Assembly (NCBI RefSeq): GCF_004798705.1
Contig: NZ_CP039290.1
Coordinates: forward strand, 1,116,001 to 1,180,000
Reading direction: 5' to 3'
Length of the DNA: 64,000 bases
Source: Arthrobacter sp. PAMC25564
GTDB taxonomy: Bacteria; Actinomycetota; Actinomycetes; Actinomycetales; Micrococcaceae
Below, one piece after another: positions 10,960 to 20,225 of this stretch (within the stretch, counting starts at the first letter, position 1; every line of letters starts with the position of its first letter). Below the pieces are notes generated by a model. It saw only the letters and a list, made by a program, of their open reading frames with translations, ran no database searches and was not told the DNA's origin. The translations under genes were made by a program, and so were the position numbers.

Positions 10960-11532
10960 CTAAGGTAACCGCGACGGGCGCAACAGGGTCGCGTCGCCTG
11001 CGCGTCCGGGGTCGAGCGGCACGGGGCTGATCAGCACGGCGGGTCCGCGGTGCAGGACGCCGTCGGAAAGCACCTGGCACCGCACGCCGCCCCGCCCGCG
11101 CATGGATTGGTGGGCACCGGGGGCGAGCATCTCATCCATCCAGGCACAAGGATGGGCAGGGCGTCCGGCCTTGAGCCGCACCAGGTCCCCGCGGGATTCC
11201 AGTGCGAAGTCATGTCCGAGCAGCGGTGCCAGGTGGGCTCCTCTGAGGACCACGTTGCGACGTGTCAGGAGCGGGTCAAGGGGTGCCGTTCCCAGCTCCG
11301 CGGCGATGGCTTCGAGAGCCTCGATCGCGAACGCGGTGACTGCGGCATCCATGTGCGCGGCCTTGCCGAAGAACCGATCACCGACGATGCCCTTGCCGGC
11401 AAGCAGCTCCACGTGCTCGGCATCTGTGGTGGGGACGTCGGCTGCGCCCTCGCGGGCGCGGCCGAAGTAAGCGTGTGCCGGTGACACGATCAGATGCAGG
11501 ACCTCCACGTCATACCTGTAGCTGGCCGTCAT
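10960..11532 (-). CDS. MOSC-domain protein
   Basis: The 190-residue protein matches stand-alone MOSC domains (molybdenum cofactor sulfurase C-terminal fold). It has the early VLHLIVSPAHAYFGR segment, LAGKGIVGDRFFGK with the conserved GDR turn, a RRNVVLRG strand, and the conserved Cys in AHPCAWMDEM. Such proteins bind molybdopterin or persulfide sulfur, and some act in detoxification of N-hydroxylated compounds. No molybdenum enzyme is nearby. The stop is about 45 bases past the end of the GntR remnant on the opposite strand. Confidence 0.88.
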   Translation of the reverse strand: MTASYRYDVEVLHLIVSPAHAYFGRAREGAADVPTTDAEHVELLAGKGIVGDRFFGKAAHMDAAVTAFAIEALEAIAAELGTAPLDPLLTRRNVVLRGAHLAPLLGHDFALESRGDLVRLKAGRPAHPCAWMDEMLAPGAHQSMRGRGGVRCQVLSDGVLHRGPAVLISPVPLDPGRAGDATLLRPSRLP

Positions 11533-11570
11533 CCCACAAAACTATCGCCTGGGCACGGCCCGGCACACCA

Positions 11571-11618
11571 AACGCAAGCGGACGACGGCGGGAAGTTCCG
11601 CCGTCGTCCGCTTGCGTT
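11571..11618 (-). terminator. Terminator hairpin, 21-bp stem
   Basis: Perfect inverted repeat: 11571-11591 pairs with 11598-11618 with a six-base loop (GAAGTT). It lies directly downstream of the small gene ending at 11626 and belongs to the recurring GACGGCGGGA/TTCCGCCGTC family. Confidence 0.8.
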
Positions 11619-11625
11619 ACTGCGA

Positions 11626-11850
11626 CTACGCGGGCTGTTCCCGCCGTTCGTGTGTCTGTCCGTAGGGGACGTCTCGACTGACGGTGACGGTGTAGCTGGC
11701 GTAGCTGTGTTGTGTGACCAGGATGCCATGGCGGCTTTCCTGCATGGCGTGTTCGCGGGCCATTTCCACGGCGGTGTTGAGGTCGTTTTCGACGGTGTCA
11801 GGATCGTGGGCTGTGATTTCCAGGACGAGGTCCGAGTGGCGCTTGATCAT
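11626..11850 (-). CDS. Small hypothetical protein (74 aa)
   Basis: A 74-residue frame has a clear GA-rich ribosome binding site (GAGAAAGAGACC) just before the ATG at 11850 and a strong terminator just after the stop, so it is likely a real monocistronic gene. The predicted protein alternates charged and polar residues (VLEITAHDPDTVENDLNTAVEMAREHAM, split here by a turn at DPDT) and ends with a strand-rich YASYTVTVSRDVPYGQ segment, suggesting a small alpha/beta fold of the dodecin-like size class. I recognise no family and assign no function. Confidence 0.6.
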   Translation of the reverse strand: MIKRHSDLVLEITAHDPDTVENDLNTAVEMAREHAMQESRHGILVTQHSYASYTVTVSRDVPYGQTHERREQPA

Positions 11851-12202
11851 GGTGGTCTCTTTCTCGGCGGGATCCCGGGACTCTGAGTGGCACAGGCTTC
11901 CGGGGCCGGGCGCACCCGGGGAGGCGGAAAGCGGTGGTTTCAGAGGGGTTGCCCGGCATTCTCTGATGGGGCGGCGGCCGGCCGAAGTGTCCGGCGGGCT
12001 GGATCGGCGGAAGCATTTGTTCCTGCGGATCTGTAGTCAGTGTGCATGAATCGGTGGCCCGGCGCAATACGGAGTCACGGGAACCTGACAACACGCGAGA
12101 GGTCGACGGCGGGATGTTCCGCCGTCGACCGCTTGCCTGGCCCGAAACGGCCCCTGCTGGGTGCAAGTGCCAGAGCCCCAAGGCGAACTCAGCGGTTACG
12201 GT
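11851..12202. other. Intergenic stretch without a recognised gene
   Basis: About 350 bases between the small gene starting at 11850 and the NYN gene ending at 12203. It holds the promoter side of the small gene and the NYN terminator at 12101-12130. The remaining sequence gives no coding frame I can support on either strand. Confidence 0.5.
12101..12130 (-). terminator. Terminator hairpin behind the NYN gene
   Basis: A 12-bp perfect stem (12101-12112 with 12119-12130) with loop GATGTT, about 70 bases beyond the stop of the minus-strand NYN gene. It carries the same core as the other hairpins of this family. Confidence 0.7.
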
Positions 12203-13462
12203 TCAGGGCAGGTGCGGGCCGCCTGGGCCGGATTCCAGCAGCCCTCCGCCGGCCCAGCGCTTCAACGCGAGCTTCTCGGCGTCGTCGAACTCCATAAGGG
12301 CAAGCCGACACAGCTCTTCAACATTTCTCGTCCACGCGGCAGCGAGTTCTCCTGCCGTCATCTCGTCCGTGAGGGAACCCCCGGCGGACACCACGCCCTG
12401 GATCACGAAGTTGACGGCTGAACGGGACACCGGCTGCCCGGCAGTCACGCAGTCGTCCCGGACCGATCTAGCCAGTTCACTGCGGTTGCCCGGATGCTCG
12501 CGCAACTTTGACTCCAGCGACAGGAATACCTGCCGGAACTGTTCGGGCGAAAGCGCTGGCACGTCTGTTACCCGGCTGACCTGCTCCTCGATGGCCGGCC
12601 GGCCCTCCGGCGCCAGGACGGAGAGCTCCGGCGAAAAGCGCTTCGCGTCCCACACCCAGCCAGGCGACGGCGTGGACGAGTATTGAACACCTTGTCCGAT
12701 CTGGGCGATCCAGGCCCCGAACTTGCCGTAACCGCCCCAATCGGTCTTGAGCGACGGGTCCGCGGTCAGCGCCCAGTGCGCTGCAACGGCTCCGGTGACC
12801 GGACCCGGCGCCGCCTGCACAAGGGTGCGGACCTCGTCGGCGGCTGTCCTCGCAGACCCGGACGCAGGGGGTGCGGTGCGGAGCGGGGCAAGTCCGGCCG
12901 ATGTCACCATCCGGGGGATGTCGGCCGAGGTCCCGTTGAGGATTGCCACGAAGTCGTGGGACTCCACCACACTGTCTGCCATCTCCCGGTACGCGAACGC
13001 TACGGCGCCGGTAGCGATGACCGTCGTCATCCGGTCGGCGGCCCGGAACCGCTGGACCAGCGAGGTGAAATCCGCGTCCGCCGATGCGACGAAGAATTCC
13101 TCAATATGTCCTGCCCCGGACAGGGCATCCATCGCGTCCAGCACCAGGTTGATGTCGGTGCTGCTCTTGCCCCGCTGGGTGAGGGACGGGCAATCGATCA
13201 CACGGAAGCCGGCACGGGTCCAGTACGGCCTGTACTTGGAGTAGATGACGGGGTTGAGATAACAGTTGCGGATCAGGAAGCGCCGGGAGTCCTCGCCCGT
13301 GACGCCACCGGCCAGCGCTTCCGTCCAATGCTTGGGATCTTCAGCGAAGCGCTTGGCTGCGCCCGGGTCCAGGACCATCAAGCCGGTGTAGACGTTGTCG
13401 AAGTCAACGAACATCGCGGCGCGGATGCCAGGCCGTCTGGACTGATGAAGAGGTTCCGTCAT
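12203..13462 (-). CDS. NYN-domain (PIN-like) putative RNase with C-terminal winged-helix/LOTUS-like regions
   Basis: The N-terminal ~150 residues form a NYN domain, a PIN-like nuclease fold, with its acidic residues in FVDFDNVY (Asp20, Asp22), SSTDINLVLDA (Asp103) and VASADADFTSLV (Asp129, Asp131). A linker follows, then about residues 205-275 (EVRTLVQAAPGPVTG through GWVWD) resembling an OST-HTH/LOTUS winged helix, and a second helical region near the end. NYN-LOTUS combinations are linked to RNA binding and cleavage. The start at 13462 is two codons into MTEPLHQS-type text; an upstream extension to 13555 is unlikely. It is monocistronic with its own terminator. Confidence 0.82.
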   Translation of the reverse strand: MTEPLHQSRRPGIRAAMFVDFDNVYTGLMVLDPGAAKRFAEDPKHWTEALAGGVTGEDSRRFLIRNCYLNPVIYSKYRPYWTRAGFRVIDCPSLTQRGKSSTDINLVLDAMDALSGAGHIEEFFVASADADFTSLVQRFRAADRMTTVIATGAVAFAYREMADSVVESHDFVAILNGTSADIPRMVTSAGLAPLRTAPPASGSARTAADEVRTLVQAAPGPVTGAVAAHWALTADPSLKTDWGGYGKFGAWIAQIGQGVQYSSTPSPGWVWDAKRFSPELSVLAPEGRPAIEEQVSRVTDVPALSPEQFRQVFLSLESKLREHPGNRSELARSVRDDCVTAGQPVSRSAVNFVIQGVVSAGGSLTDEMTAGELAAAWTRNVEELCRLALMEFDDAEKLALKRWAGGGLLESGPGGPHLP

Positions 13463-13578
13463 CGGCTCAGTGTGCCAGCAGGAGTAGGGCATGTGCCAGA
13501 TGTATGCCTCTGCGGCGTTGCACGGGTCCGCACCCGGCGCCGGTGCCTCCGGCACACCGTCCGTCGGGGCGCGCGCGG

Positions 13579-13983
13579 CTAGGACGTGGACCGGTCCAGG
13601 TGTGCATCCCTGACGTCAGAAGGCGTTGCGCCCTGGATGACCCAGCGGTTGCCGTCTGGGTCCCCGAAGTAGGCAAACTGCACTCCGCCCATCTCCTGGA
13701 CCTCGCTGATGTCGGCACCCCGGCGCAGGAGCTCGGCGCGCGCTGAGCCCATGTCGGGCACGACGAGCTGCAGCCCCTCGAGGCTGCCAGGCGCCATGCC
13801 CGTCATTCCGGTACCTATGACGATCGAAGCAGCCGAGCCTCGCGGCGTTAACTGCACGACCCTCATCCCAGGGATGTGCTCAACATCGTGGTCAAGGACA
13901 AAGCCCAGCTTATCAATATAAAAGGACTTCGATCTGTCGACATCCGCTACCGGTACTTGCACAACTTCAAGACGCATCTCCAT
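13579..13983 (-). CDS. VOC-family (glyoxalase/bleomycin-resistance fold) protein
   Basis: This 134-residue protein has the two beta-alpha-beta-beta-beta modules of the VOC superfamily: VQVPVADVDRSKSFYIDKLGF opens the first and LQLVVPDMGSARAELLRRG the second, ending in FAYFGDPDGNRWVIQG. Members include glyoxalase I, extradiol dioxygenases and drug-binding proteins; the metal ligands are not diagnostic here. The start at 13983 (MEMRLEVV) is just downstream of the divergent ArfB gene, leaving a 90-base shared promoter region. Confidence 0.85.
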   Translation of the reverse strand: MEMRLEVVQVPVADVDRSKSFYIDKLGFVLDHDVEHIPGMRVVQLTPRGSAASIVIGTGMTGMAPGSLEGLQLVVPDMGSARAELLRRGADISEVQEMGGVQFAYFGDPDGNRWVIQGATPSDVRDAHLDRSTS

Positions 13984-14073
13984 GCGGCCCACAGTACCGC
14001 CGCCGTACCGCAAGGATGCGACGACACCCGGCACAAACGGTCGGCAGCGCCCATATTGTGCAACGCTGGTTGC

Positions 14074-14496
14074 ATGGATCTGGAGGTGTCGGCTGCGCTC
14101 ACGATTCCCGCTTCGGAACTCGGCTGGCGGTTCTCGCGTTCGTCCGGGCCGGGCGGTCAACACGTCAACACCTCGGACAGCCGCGTCGAACTCTCGTGGA
14201 ATGTCGCCGACTCCGCAGTGCTTTCTGATTACCAGCGGTTGATGCTCCTCACGCGTCTCGGACGACGTCTGATCGCCGGGGTGATCACGGTGACCGCCTC
14301 CGAGCGGCGCTCCCAGTTGCGCAATCGCGAGATCGCTCTGGCTAAGCTCTCCGACCTCGTGGCAGAGGGTCTTGCTCCCGAAGCTGCCCGCCGCCGGGCG
14401 ACCAAACCCACCCGGGGCTCGAACCGTCGGCGCCTCGCCGCAAAGGAACAGCGGTCGGCGACGAAACGGCAACGAAAGCGGCCGTCCGCCGAGTAA
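14074..14496 (+). CDS. arfB: Alternative ribosome-rescue factor ArfB (peptidyl-tRNA hydrolase, YaeJ)
   Basis: The 140-residue protein has the release-factor catalytic loop SSGPGGQHVNTSDSRVEL with the GGQ motif, and a long basic C-terminal tail (RRRLAAKEQRSATKRQRKR) that in ArfB enters the mRNA channel of stalled ribosomes. It lacks the codon-recognition domains of full release factors, as expected for ArfB, which hydrolyses peptidyl-tRNA on non-stop ribosomes. The start at ATG 14074 begins MDLEVSAALTIP, the usual family start; the longer upstream frame overlaps the divergent VOC gene. Confidence 0.92.
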   Translation: MDLEVSAALTIPASELGWRFSRSSGPGGQHVNTSDSRVELSWNVADSAVLSDYQRLMLLTRLGRRLIAGVITVTASERRSQLRNREIALAKLSDLVAEGLAPEAARRRATKPTRGSNRRRLAAKEQRSATKRQRKRPSAE

Positions 14497-14598
14497 CGCC
14501 GTCCAGCCCGCGATTTTCAGCCGCGGGGCAGCGGGAGCGTTTAGAACCTGATCTTTTCGATAGGCGCGCCCGGCGTCTGAATGCTGGAATCGGGTCGG

Positions 14599-15540
14599 TC
14601 ACCCCTGTGCCCGTTGCCGGTAGTCCCGCGGGGTTTCGCCGGCGTCGTTGAGGAAATGCCGGTTGAAATTGGATAGGTTCGAGAAGCCCACTTCGTAGCA
14701 AATGGCGGAGATGGCCTTGTCGCTGTGCTCCAGCAGGCGCCGCGCATGGGCGAGCCGAAGTTTGCGGACCAGGTCACTGAAGTTCTGGCCGGTGGCGCGT
14801 TTGAAGTACTTCGAAAATGTCGGTTCTGACATTCCTACCAGCGCCGCCGCCTCGGACATCTTGACGCTGCCGGCGTGGTTGCTGAAGACGTACTCGAGGA
14901 CGATGTCCACCACGGCGGCGGCCTGGCCGTCCAGCTGGGGTCTGAACCATTCGTCGGCCAGGTAGCGCCGTTCCTCCTGTGGTGCACGGGCCAGAACCGT
15001 GAGGAGCTCAAAAAGGTGGTGCAGCCGCTCCAAGCCAGTCGATATGCCCATCGCATCGATGGATATGGCTGCAGACTGGGCCGACCGTCCCAGGAACTCG
15101 ATCCCGCGTGAGGACTGTTCCAGCAGGGGCTTGACCTCGGCCATTTCCGGAATGATCGACATAGCCTGTTCAACCCATTTTCCGTCGAACTGGATGAGGG
15201 CATCCCGGCCCAGGAGGACCTCTCCGGGCTCGAGGTCGCTGACCCAGTCGTGCGGCAGCCCCGAACCCACCAGGGCCACATGTCCGGCCTCGAACGTGCC
15301 GATGTGGTCTCCCACGATGAACTTTCCGGTGCCCTTCCGGATCAGGTGCAGCTCGTATTCGGGGTGGTAGTTCCAGCGTGCTACCGGGCTGGGGTAGTCG
15401 TGCTCGTGCCACCGGACAGAATGGTCCGGGTCTTCCGGGATGACCTCCCGGTTGGCACGCATGCCTAGCAGTCTTTCTGCAAGCCGGGCGGCTGCGCTGT
15501 CAATGATGCCTGCACCGTCGCTGGGGCCCGCCGCGCTCAT
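14599..15540 (-). CDS. AraC-family transcriptional regulator of the polyol operon
   Basis: The 313-residue protein has an N-terminal cupin-like sensor (WNYHPEYELHLIRKG, GDHIGTFEAGHVALVG) and a C-terminal double helix-turn-helix: MSEAAALVGMSEPTFSKYFKR then AISAICYEVGFSNLSNFNRHF. It is divergent from the polyol transport operon starting at 15810, with 270 bases between, and is likely its activator. The start at 15540 has GGGAGAACC upstream; a second ATG at 15576 is possible but has a poorer site. Confidence 0.88.
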   Translation of the reverse strand: MSAAGPSDGAGIIDSAAARLAERLLGMRANREVIPEDPDHSVRWHEHDYPSPVARWNYHPEYELHLIRKGTGKFIVGDHIGTFEAGHVALVGSGLPHDWVSDLEPGEVLLGRDALIQFDGKWVEQAMSIIPEMAEVKPLLEQSSRGIEFLGRSAQSAAISIDAMGISTGLERLHHLFELLTVLARAPQEERRYLADEWFRPQLDGQAAAVVDIVLEYVFSNHAGSVKMSEAAALVGMSEPTFSKYFKRATGQNFSDLVRKLRLAHARRLLEHSDKAISAICYEVGFSNLSNFNRHFLNDAGETPRDYRQRAQG

Positions 15541-15809
15541 CGTGGTTCTCCCGGGGTCATGAAATATAGACAGCATCTTTGGTCGCCTTCTCCTAGGATA
15601 GCGCGCGGCCGGGCGCCGGTCGGGAAAATTAGTATCAGAAACGGGCAACCACGGCGCTAGTTGTGTCCTATCCCACAGGCCTAATCTTGAGGAACATCAG
15701 CGAGCCGCCCCGGCTTCCAGCCCCGGTCCCGCTTTCCGCCCCACACCTCCGACACAGCAGTCGGGGTGCGGGTCGCATTGCACCCCCTGAAGAACAAAGG
15801 AGTCCTTGA

Positions 15810-17159
15810 ATGCGCGCAAAAATACGCGTCGCCGCGTTAGCCGCAGGTGCCCTGTGCGTGGCGCTCAGCGCCTCAGCCTGTGCAGGTGCTGGCGGCGGCA
15901 ATTCCGCAGGAGACCCGAACAGCATCAATGTCCTGATGGTGAACAACCCCCAGATGGAGGACCTGCAGCGGCTCACCGCGGATAACTTCACCAAGGAAAC
16001 CGGCATCAGGGTCAACTACACCGTCCTGCCGGAAAACGACGTCCGCGCCAAGATCAGCCAGGAGTTTTCGAGCCAGGCCGGCCAGTACGACATTGCGTCG
16101 CTGTCCAACTACGAGATCCCGTTCTACTCCGCCAACGGGTGGCTGGCACCGCTGGACAAAGTGGCCAAGGATTCCGGGTTCAACCAGGCGGACATCCTGC
16201 CGGCCTACACGGCATCGCTGACGGGGAAGGACGGCAAGCTCTACGGCGAACCGTTTTACGGAGAATCCTCCTTCCTGATGTACCGGAAAGACATTCTCGA
16301 CGCCAAGGGACTGACGATGCCGGACAAGCCGACCTGGGACGAGGTCGCAGCCCTGGCTGCCCAGGCTGACGGCGCCGCTCCTGGCATGAAGGGAATCTGC
16401 CTGCGCGGCCAGCCCGGCTGGGGCCAGGTTTTCGCACCGCTGACCACGGTGGTGAACACCTTCGGCGGAACCTGGTTTGACAAGGACTGGAACGCGAAGG
16501 TCAACGCTCCGGAATTCACCGAGGCCGTCGACTTCTACACCAAACTGGTCCGTGCCCACGGCGAGGCCGGCGCCGCCCAGGCAGGGTTCACCGAATGCCT
16601 GAACAACATGAGCCAGGGCAAGGTGGCCATGTGGTACGACGCCACCTCCGCGGCCGGTGCTTTGGAAGCGGATGCCTCCCCGGTGAAGGGAAAGATCGGC
16701 TACGCCCAGGCTCCGGTGAAGGAGACCAAGTCTTCGGGCTGGCTGTGGACCTGGTCCTGGGCTGTACAGGCGGCTTCCAAGAAGCAGGACGCCGCCGGGA
16801 AGTTCATCGCCTGGGCCAGTTCGAAGAAGTACGAGGAACTCGTGGCATCCAAGCTCGGCTGGGCCAAGGTCCCGTCCGGCAAGCGCATCTCCACCTACGA
16901 GAACGCCGAGTTCCAGAAGGCCGCTCCGTTCTTCAAGGCCGAACGCTCCGCCATCGAGAACGCGGACCCGAAGAACCCCGGCGTCCAACCCCGGCCCGCT
17001 GACGGCATCCAGTTTGTCGGCATCCCCGAGTTCGCTGCGCTGGGCACCAGGGTGTCCCAGGGTGTCAGCTCCGCCGTCGCGGGCCAGGGATCCGTTGCTG
17101 ACGCCCTGGCCAAGGGCCAGGAAGCCGCCCAAAAAATCGGCGATAAGTACAAGAAGTAA
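15810..17159 (+). CDS. Polyol ABC transporter, substrate-binding lipoprotein (SmoE/MtlE-like)
   Basis: This 449-residue family 1 extracellular solute-binding protein has a signal peptide and lipobox LSASAC with Cys24. The mature part fits sorbitol/mannitol-binding proteins: NVLMVNNPQMEDLQRL, FYGESSFLMYRKDIL and SGWLWTWSWAVQ. It leads an operon with two permeases, a polyol dehydrogenase and a fructokinase, which supports import of sorbitol, mannitol or a similar polyol. The exact sugar is inferred from context. It lies 270 bases from the divergent AraC gene. Confidence 0.85.
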   Translation: MRAKIRVAALAAGALCVALSASACAGAGGGNSAGDPNSINVLMVNNPQMEDLQRLTADNFTKETGIRVNYTVLPENDVRAKISQEFSSQAGQYDIASLSNYEIPFYSANGWLAPLDKVAKDSGFNQADILPAYTASLTGKDGKLYGEPFYGESSFLMYRKDILDAKGLTMPDKPTWDEVAALAAQADGAAPGMKGICLRGQPGWGQVFAPLTTVVNTFGGTWFDKDWNAKVNAPEFTEAVDFYTKLVRAHGEAGAAQAGFTECLNNMSQGKVAMWYDATSAAGALEADASPVKGKIGYAQAPVKETKSSGWLWTWSWAVQAASKKQDAAGKFIAWASSKKYEELVASKLGWAKVPSGKRISTYENAEFQKAAPFFKAERSAIENADPKNPGVQPRPADGIQFVGIPEFAALGTRVSQGVSSAVAGQGSVADALAKGQEAAQKIGDKYKK

Positions 17160-17182
17160 CAACCTAACCGCAGGAGAACATC

Positions 17183-18151
17183 ATGACTAACGCAACGGCG
17201 CGCATCTCCCGCCCCGGGCACAGCGCACCACAACCTTCCAGCAACGCCAGATCGCGGGGACGGGCTCTGGCCTGGGTACGGCGTGCACCGCTGCTGCCGG
17301 CCCTGATCTTCCTCATCATCGTCACCCAGCTTCCGTTCGTGGTGACCCTGATCATTTCGTTCCTGAACTGGAACAGCCTGAGCCCGGACAAGACCGGATT
17401 CGCCGGCTTCGAGAACTACATCCAGGTGCTCACCGATCCCGACATGCAGCAGGCGATCGTCACCACCATCATCCAGACCGTCGCTGTGGTCCTGGCCAGC
17501 CTGGTCCTGGGCCTTGGCCTGGCCCTGCTCCTGGACAAGAAGTTCATCGGCCGCGGACTGGCGCGGACCCTGCTGATCGCACCGTTCCTCGTGGTGCCGG
17601 TGGCCGCGGCGCTCATCTGGAAGCATGCCATCCTGAACCCCGTCTACGGCCTGATCAACGGCACCCTCACCTGGGTCTGGTCGCTCTTCGGCAGCGACAC
17701 CCCGCCCCAGACTGATCTGCTGTCCCAGGCGCCATTGATGGCCATCATCATCTCCCTGGTCTGGCAATGGACACCGTTCATGATGCTCATCCTGCTCGCC
17801 GGTCTGCAGTCCCGCCCCATGGACACAGTGGAGGCCGCCCAAATGGACGGCGCAACTCCCTGGGACATCTTCCGCCACCTCACCCTGCCGCACCTGCGGC
17901 AGTACCTGGAACTCGGCGGACTGCTCGGAGCCATCTACATCGTGCAGAATTTCGACGCTGTTTTCACCCTCACTTCCGGGGGCCTGGGCACGGCCAACCT
18001 GCCCTACGCCATCTACGAGACGTTCTACTTCGCCAACGAATATGGCTTGGCGTCGGCCGCCGGCGTCGTGGTGGTCATCGGCACCATCATCGTGGCGACC
18101 TTCGCACTCCGCACCGTATTCTCGCTCTTCAAGAAGGAGGCAGCACGATGA
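17183..18151 (+). CDS. Polyol ABC transporter permease (SmoF/MtlF-like)
   Basis: The 322-residue protein has six predicted membrane helices after a basic, 30-residue cytoplasmic N-terminus. The cytoplasmic loop EAAQMDGATPWDIFRHLTLPHL carries the EAA motif that docks the ATPase. It begins 24 bases after the lipoprotein stop with GCAGGAGAA before its ATG, and its stop overlaps the next permease by four bases. Confidence 0.9.
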   Translation: MTNATARISRPGHSAPQPSSNARSRGRALAWVRRAPLLPALIFLIIVTQLPFVVTLIISFLNWNSLSPDKTGFAGFENYIQVLTDPDMQQAIVTTIIQTVAVVLASLVLGLGLALLLDKKFIGRGLARTLLIAPFLVVPVAAALIWKHAILNPVYGLINGTLTWVWSLFGSDTPPQTDLLSQAPLMAIIISLVWQWTPFMMLILLAGLQSRPMDTVEAAQMDGATPWDIFRHLTLPHLRQYLELGGLLGAIYIVQNFDAVFTLTSGGLGTANLPYAIYETFYFANEYGLASAAGVVVVIGTIIVATFALRTVFSLFKKEAAR

Positions 18152-19065
18152 GCACCCTTACCCCAACCGAGCCCCGGGCATCCGTTCCCGGCCGGACCGC
18201 CCTCACAACCGGTCCACGGCGCCGAGGCAAGTCGCGCATGGACCCCACCCGGAACAACACGGCGGCCGGGATCGCAGCCTGGCTGCTGGCCCTGCTGTTC
18301 GCAGTACCGGTCCTGTGGATGATCCTGACATCGTTCCACTCGGAAACGGACGCCGCGACGAACCCGCCCTCCATCGCCGCCGACCTCAACCTGGACGCCT
18401 ACAAAGAGTTCTTCGGCGCGAGCTCCGGAGTCAGCCCATGGCCGTCGCTGATTAACTCCGCCACCGCCTCGATCTTCTCCACCGTGCTGGTTCTGCTGCT
18501 GGCCATCCCGGCCGCCTACGCGCTGTCCATCCGGCCCGTGAAGAAGTGGACCGACGTCATGTTCTTCTTCCTCTCCACCAAGATGATGCCCGTGGTTGCC
18601 GCGGTCCTGCCGCTCTACCTGTTCGCCAAGAACGCCGGCGCGCTGGATAACATCTGGTTCCTGGGCCTGATGTACACGTCGATGAACCTGCCCATCGCCG
18701 TGTGGATGATGCGCTCCTTCCTCGACGAAGTGCCGGTCGAAATGCTCGAAGCCGCCCAGATCGACGGCGCGGGCCTGCTGCTGACGCTCCGGAAGGTCGT
18801 CGCCCCCGTGGCCATGCCCGGCATCGCCGCGACCGCCCTGATCTGCTTCATCTTCAGCTGGAACGAACTCCTCCTCGCCCGGGTCCTCACCGGCGTCGTG
18901 GCCGGCACCGCCCCCGTCTTCCTCACCGGCTTCGTCTCCAGCCAGGGCCTGTTCCTCGCCAAGGTCTGCGCGGCCGCCGTCGTGGTCTCCCTGCCAGTGC
19001 TGTTCGCCGGCTTCGCCGCCCAGGACAAACTCGTCCAGGGCCTCTCCCTCGGCGCCGTCAAATAG
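18148..19065 (+). CDS. Polyol ABC transporter permease (SmoG/MtlG-like)
   Basis: A 305-residue carbohydrate permease of the MalG type with six helices and an EAA loop (EAAQIDGAGLLLTLRKVVAP). It starts inside the previous stop (ATGA), so the two permeases are translationally coupled and likely form the heterodimeric channel. No ATPase gene follows; as in many actinobacteria, a shared MsiK-type ATPase encoded elsewhere probably energises the system (inference). Confidence 0.9.
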   Translation: MSTLTPTEPRASVPGRTALTTGPRRRGKSRMDPTRNNTAAGIAAWLLALLFAVPVLWMILTSFHSETDAATNPPSIAADLNLDAYKEFFGASSGVSPWPSLINSATASIFSTVLVLLLAIPAAYALSIRPVKKWTDVMFFFLSTKMMPVVAAVLPLYLFAKNAGALDNIWFLGLMYTSMNLPIAVWMMRSFLDEVPVEMLEAAQIDGAGLLLTLRKVVAPVAMPGIAATALICFIFSWNELLLARVLTGVVAGTAPVFLTGFVSSQGLFLAKVCAAAVVVSLPVLFAGFAAQDKLVQGLSLGAVK

Positions 19066-19112
19066 CCGGCCACCGCCCCTTCGATCTGTCCAGGAAAAAA
19101 AGGAATACTTCG

Positions 19113-20171
19113 ATGACAACATCAACCACCCATACCGCCGCCACCGGCAGGAAAGTACCCGCCACGATGCGCGCCTCCATCCTCAAGAGCCAGGGCGAGA
19201 TGGTAATGGAAACACTGTCCGTCCCGCAGCTCGACCCCGATCAGGTCCTGGTGCAGGTCGCAGCCGTCGGCGTCTGCGGCAGCGACGTCCACTACTACGA
19301 GCACGGCCGGATCGGCGACTACGTCGTGGACCACCCGCTGATCCTTGGCCACGAGCTCTCCGGACGGATCGCCGCCGTCGGAAGCGCCGTGGACCCCGCC
19401 CGCATCGGCAAGCGGGTCGCCGTCGAACCCCAGCGGCCCTGCCGCACCTGCAAGCAGTGCAAGGCAGGGCGGTACAACCTGTGCCCCGACATTGAGTTCT
19501 ACGCAACCCCGCCGATCGATGGCGCCTTCGCCGAATACGTGACCATCCAGAGCGACTTCGCCTACGACATCCCGGACAACGTCAGTGACGAGGCGGCCGC
19601 CCTCATCGAACCGCTCTCCGTCGGACTCTGGGCCTGCGAACGCGCCGAGATCAGGCCCGGCAGCCGGGTGCTGATCGCCGGCGCGGGCCCGATCGGCATC
19701 ATCGCCGCCCAAGCCGCCCGTGCTTTTGGTGCCACCGAGATCTACATTTCGGACATCGCCGAGGACCGCCTGGCGTTCGCCCTCAAGCACGGCGCCACCC
19801 ATGCCCTCAACGCCAGGACGGACAGCGTCGAAGGCCTCGACGTCGACGCCTTCATTGACGCCTCCGGCGCACCGCAAGCCGTCCGGTCCGGGATCAAAGC
19901 CGTGGGACCGGCCGGCCGGGTCATCCTGGTCGGACTCGGGGCCGACGACGTCGAACTCCCCGTCTCCTACATCCAGAACCGGGAAATCTGGCTCTCCGGC
20001 GTCTTCCGCTACACCAACACCTGGCCGCTTGCCATCCAGCTGATCGCCGACGGGAAGGTGGACCTGGACATCCTGGTCACCGGCCGGTTCGCCCTGGCCG
20101 ACTCCGAAGCGGCACTCAAGGCGGGAAAGCAGGCCGGCCAGCTCAAAGCCGTGGTCTACCCGGGCCGCTAG
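19113..20171 (+). CDS. Zinc-dependent polyol dehydrogenase (sorbitol/L-iditol dehydrogenase family)
   Basis: The 352-residue medium-chain dehydrogenase has catalytic zinc-site segments CGSDVHYYEHG and GHELSGRIA, and a four-Cys structural-zinc lobe CRTCKQCKAGRYNLC. The Rossmann motif is GAGPIGIIAAQ with an Asp ending the next strand (YISDIAED), which favours NAD. Its place between polyol permeases and a fructokinase indicates oxidation of a hexitol to fructose. AAGGAA precedes the start at 19113; a long upstream frame overlaps the permease and is a shadow. Confidence 0.88.
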   Translation: MTTSTTHTAATGRKVPATMRASILKSQGEMVMETLSVPQLDPDQVLVQVAAVGVCGSDVHYYEHGRIGDYVVDHPLILGHELSGRIAAVGSAVDPARIGKRVAVEPQRPCRTCKQCKAGRYNLCPDIEFYATPPIDGAFAEYVTIQSDFAYDIPDNVSDEAAALIEPLSVGLWACERAEIRPGSRVLIAGAGPIGIIAAQAARAFGATEIYISDIAEDRLAFALKHGATHALNARTDSVEGLDVDAFIDASGAPQAVRSGIKAVGPAGRVILVGLGADDVELPVSYIQNREIWLSGVFRYTNTWPLAIQLIADGKVDLDILVTGRFALADSEAALKAGKQAGQLKAVVYPGR

Positions 20172-20225
20172 CCCCTGCTGCTCGACCAGCAACCACCTTC
20201 AGCGCCCACCTGCAAGGAGACAGCC

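Noticed and set aside
13579..14472. Extension of the VOC gene to 297 codons
   Set aside because: The added 160 residues are antisense to ArfB and have no VOC or other pattern; the family starts near MEMRLEVVQ.
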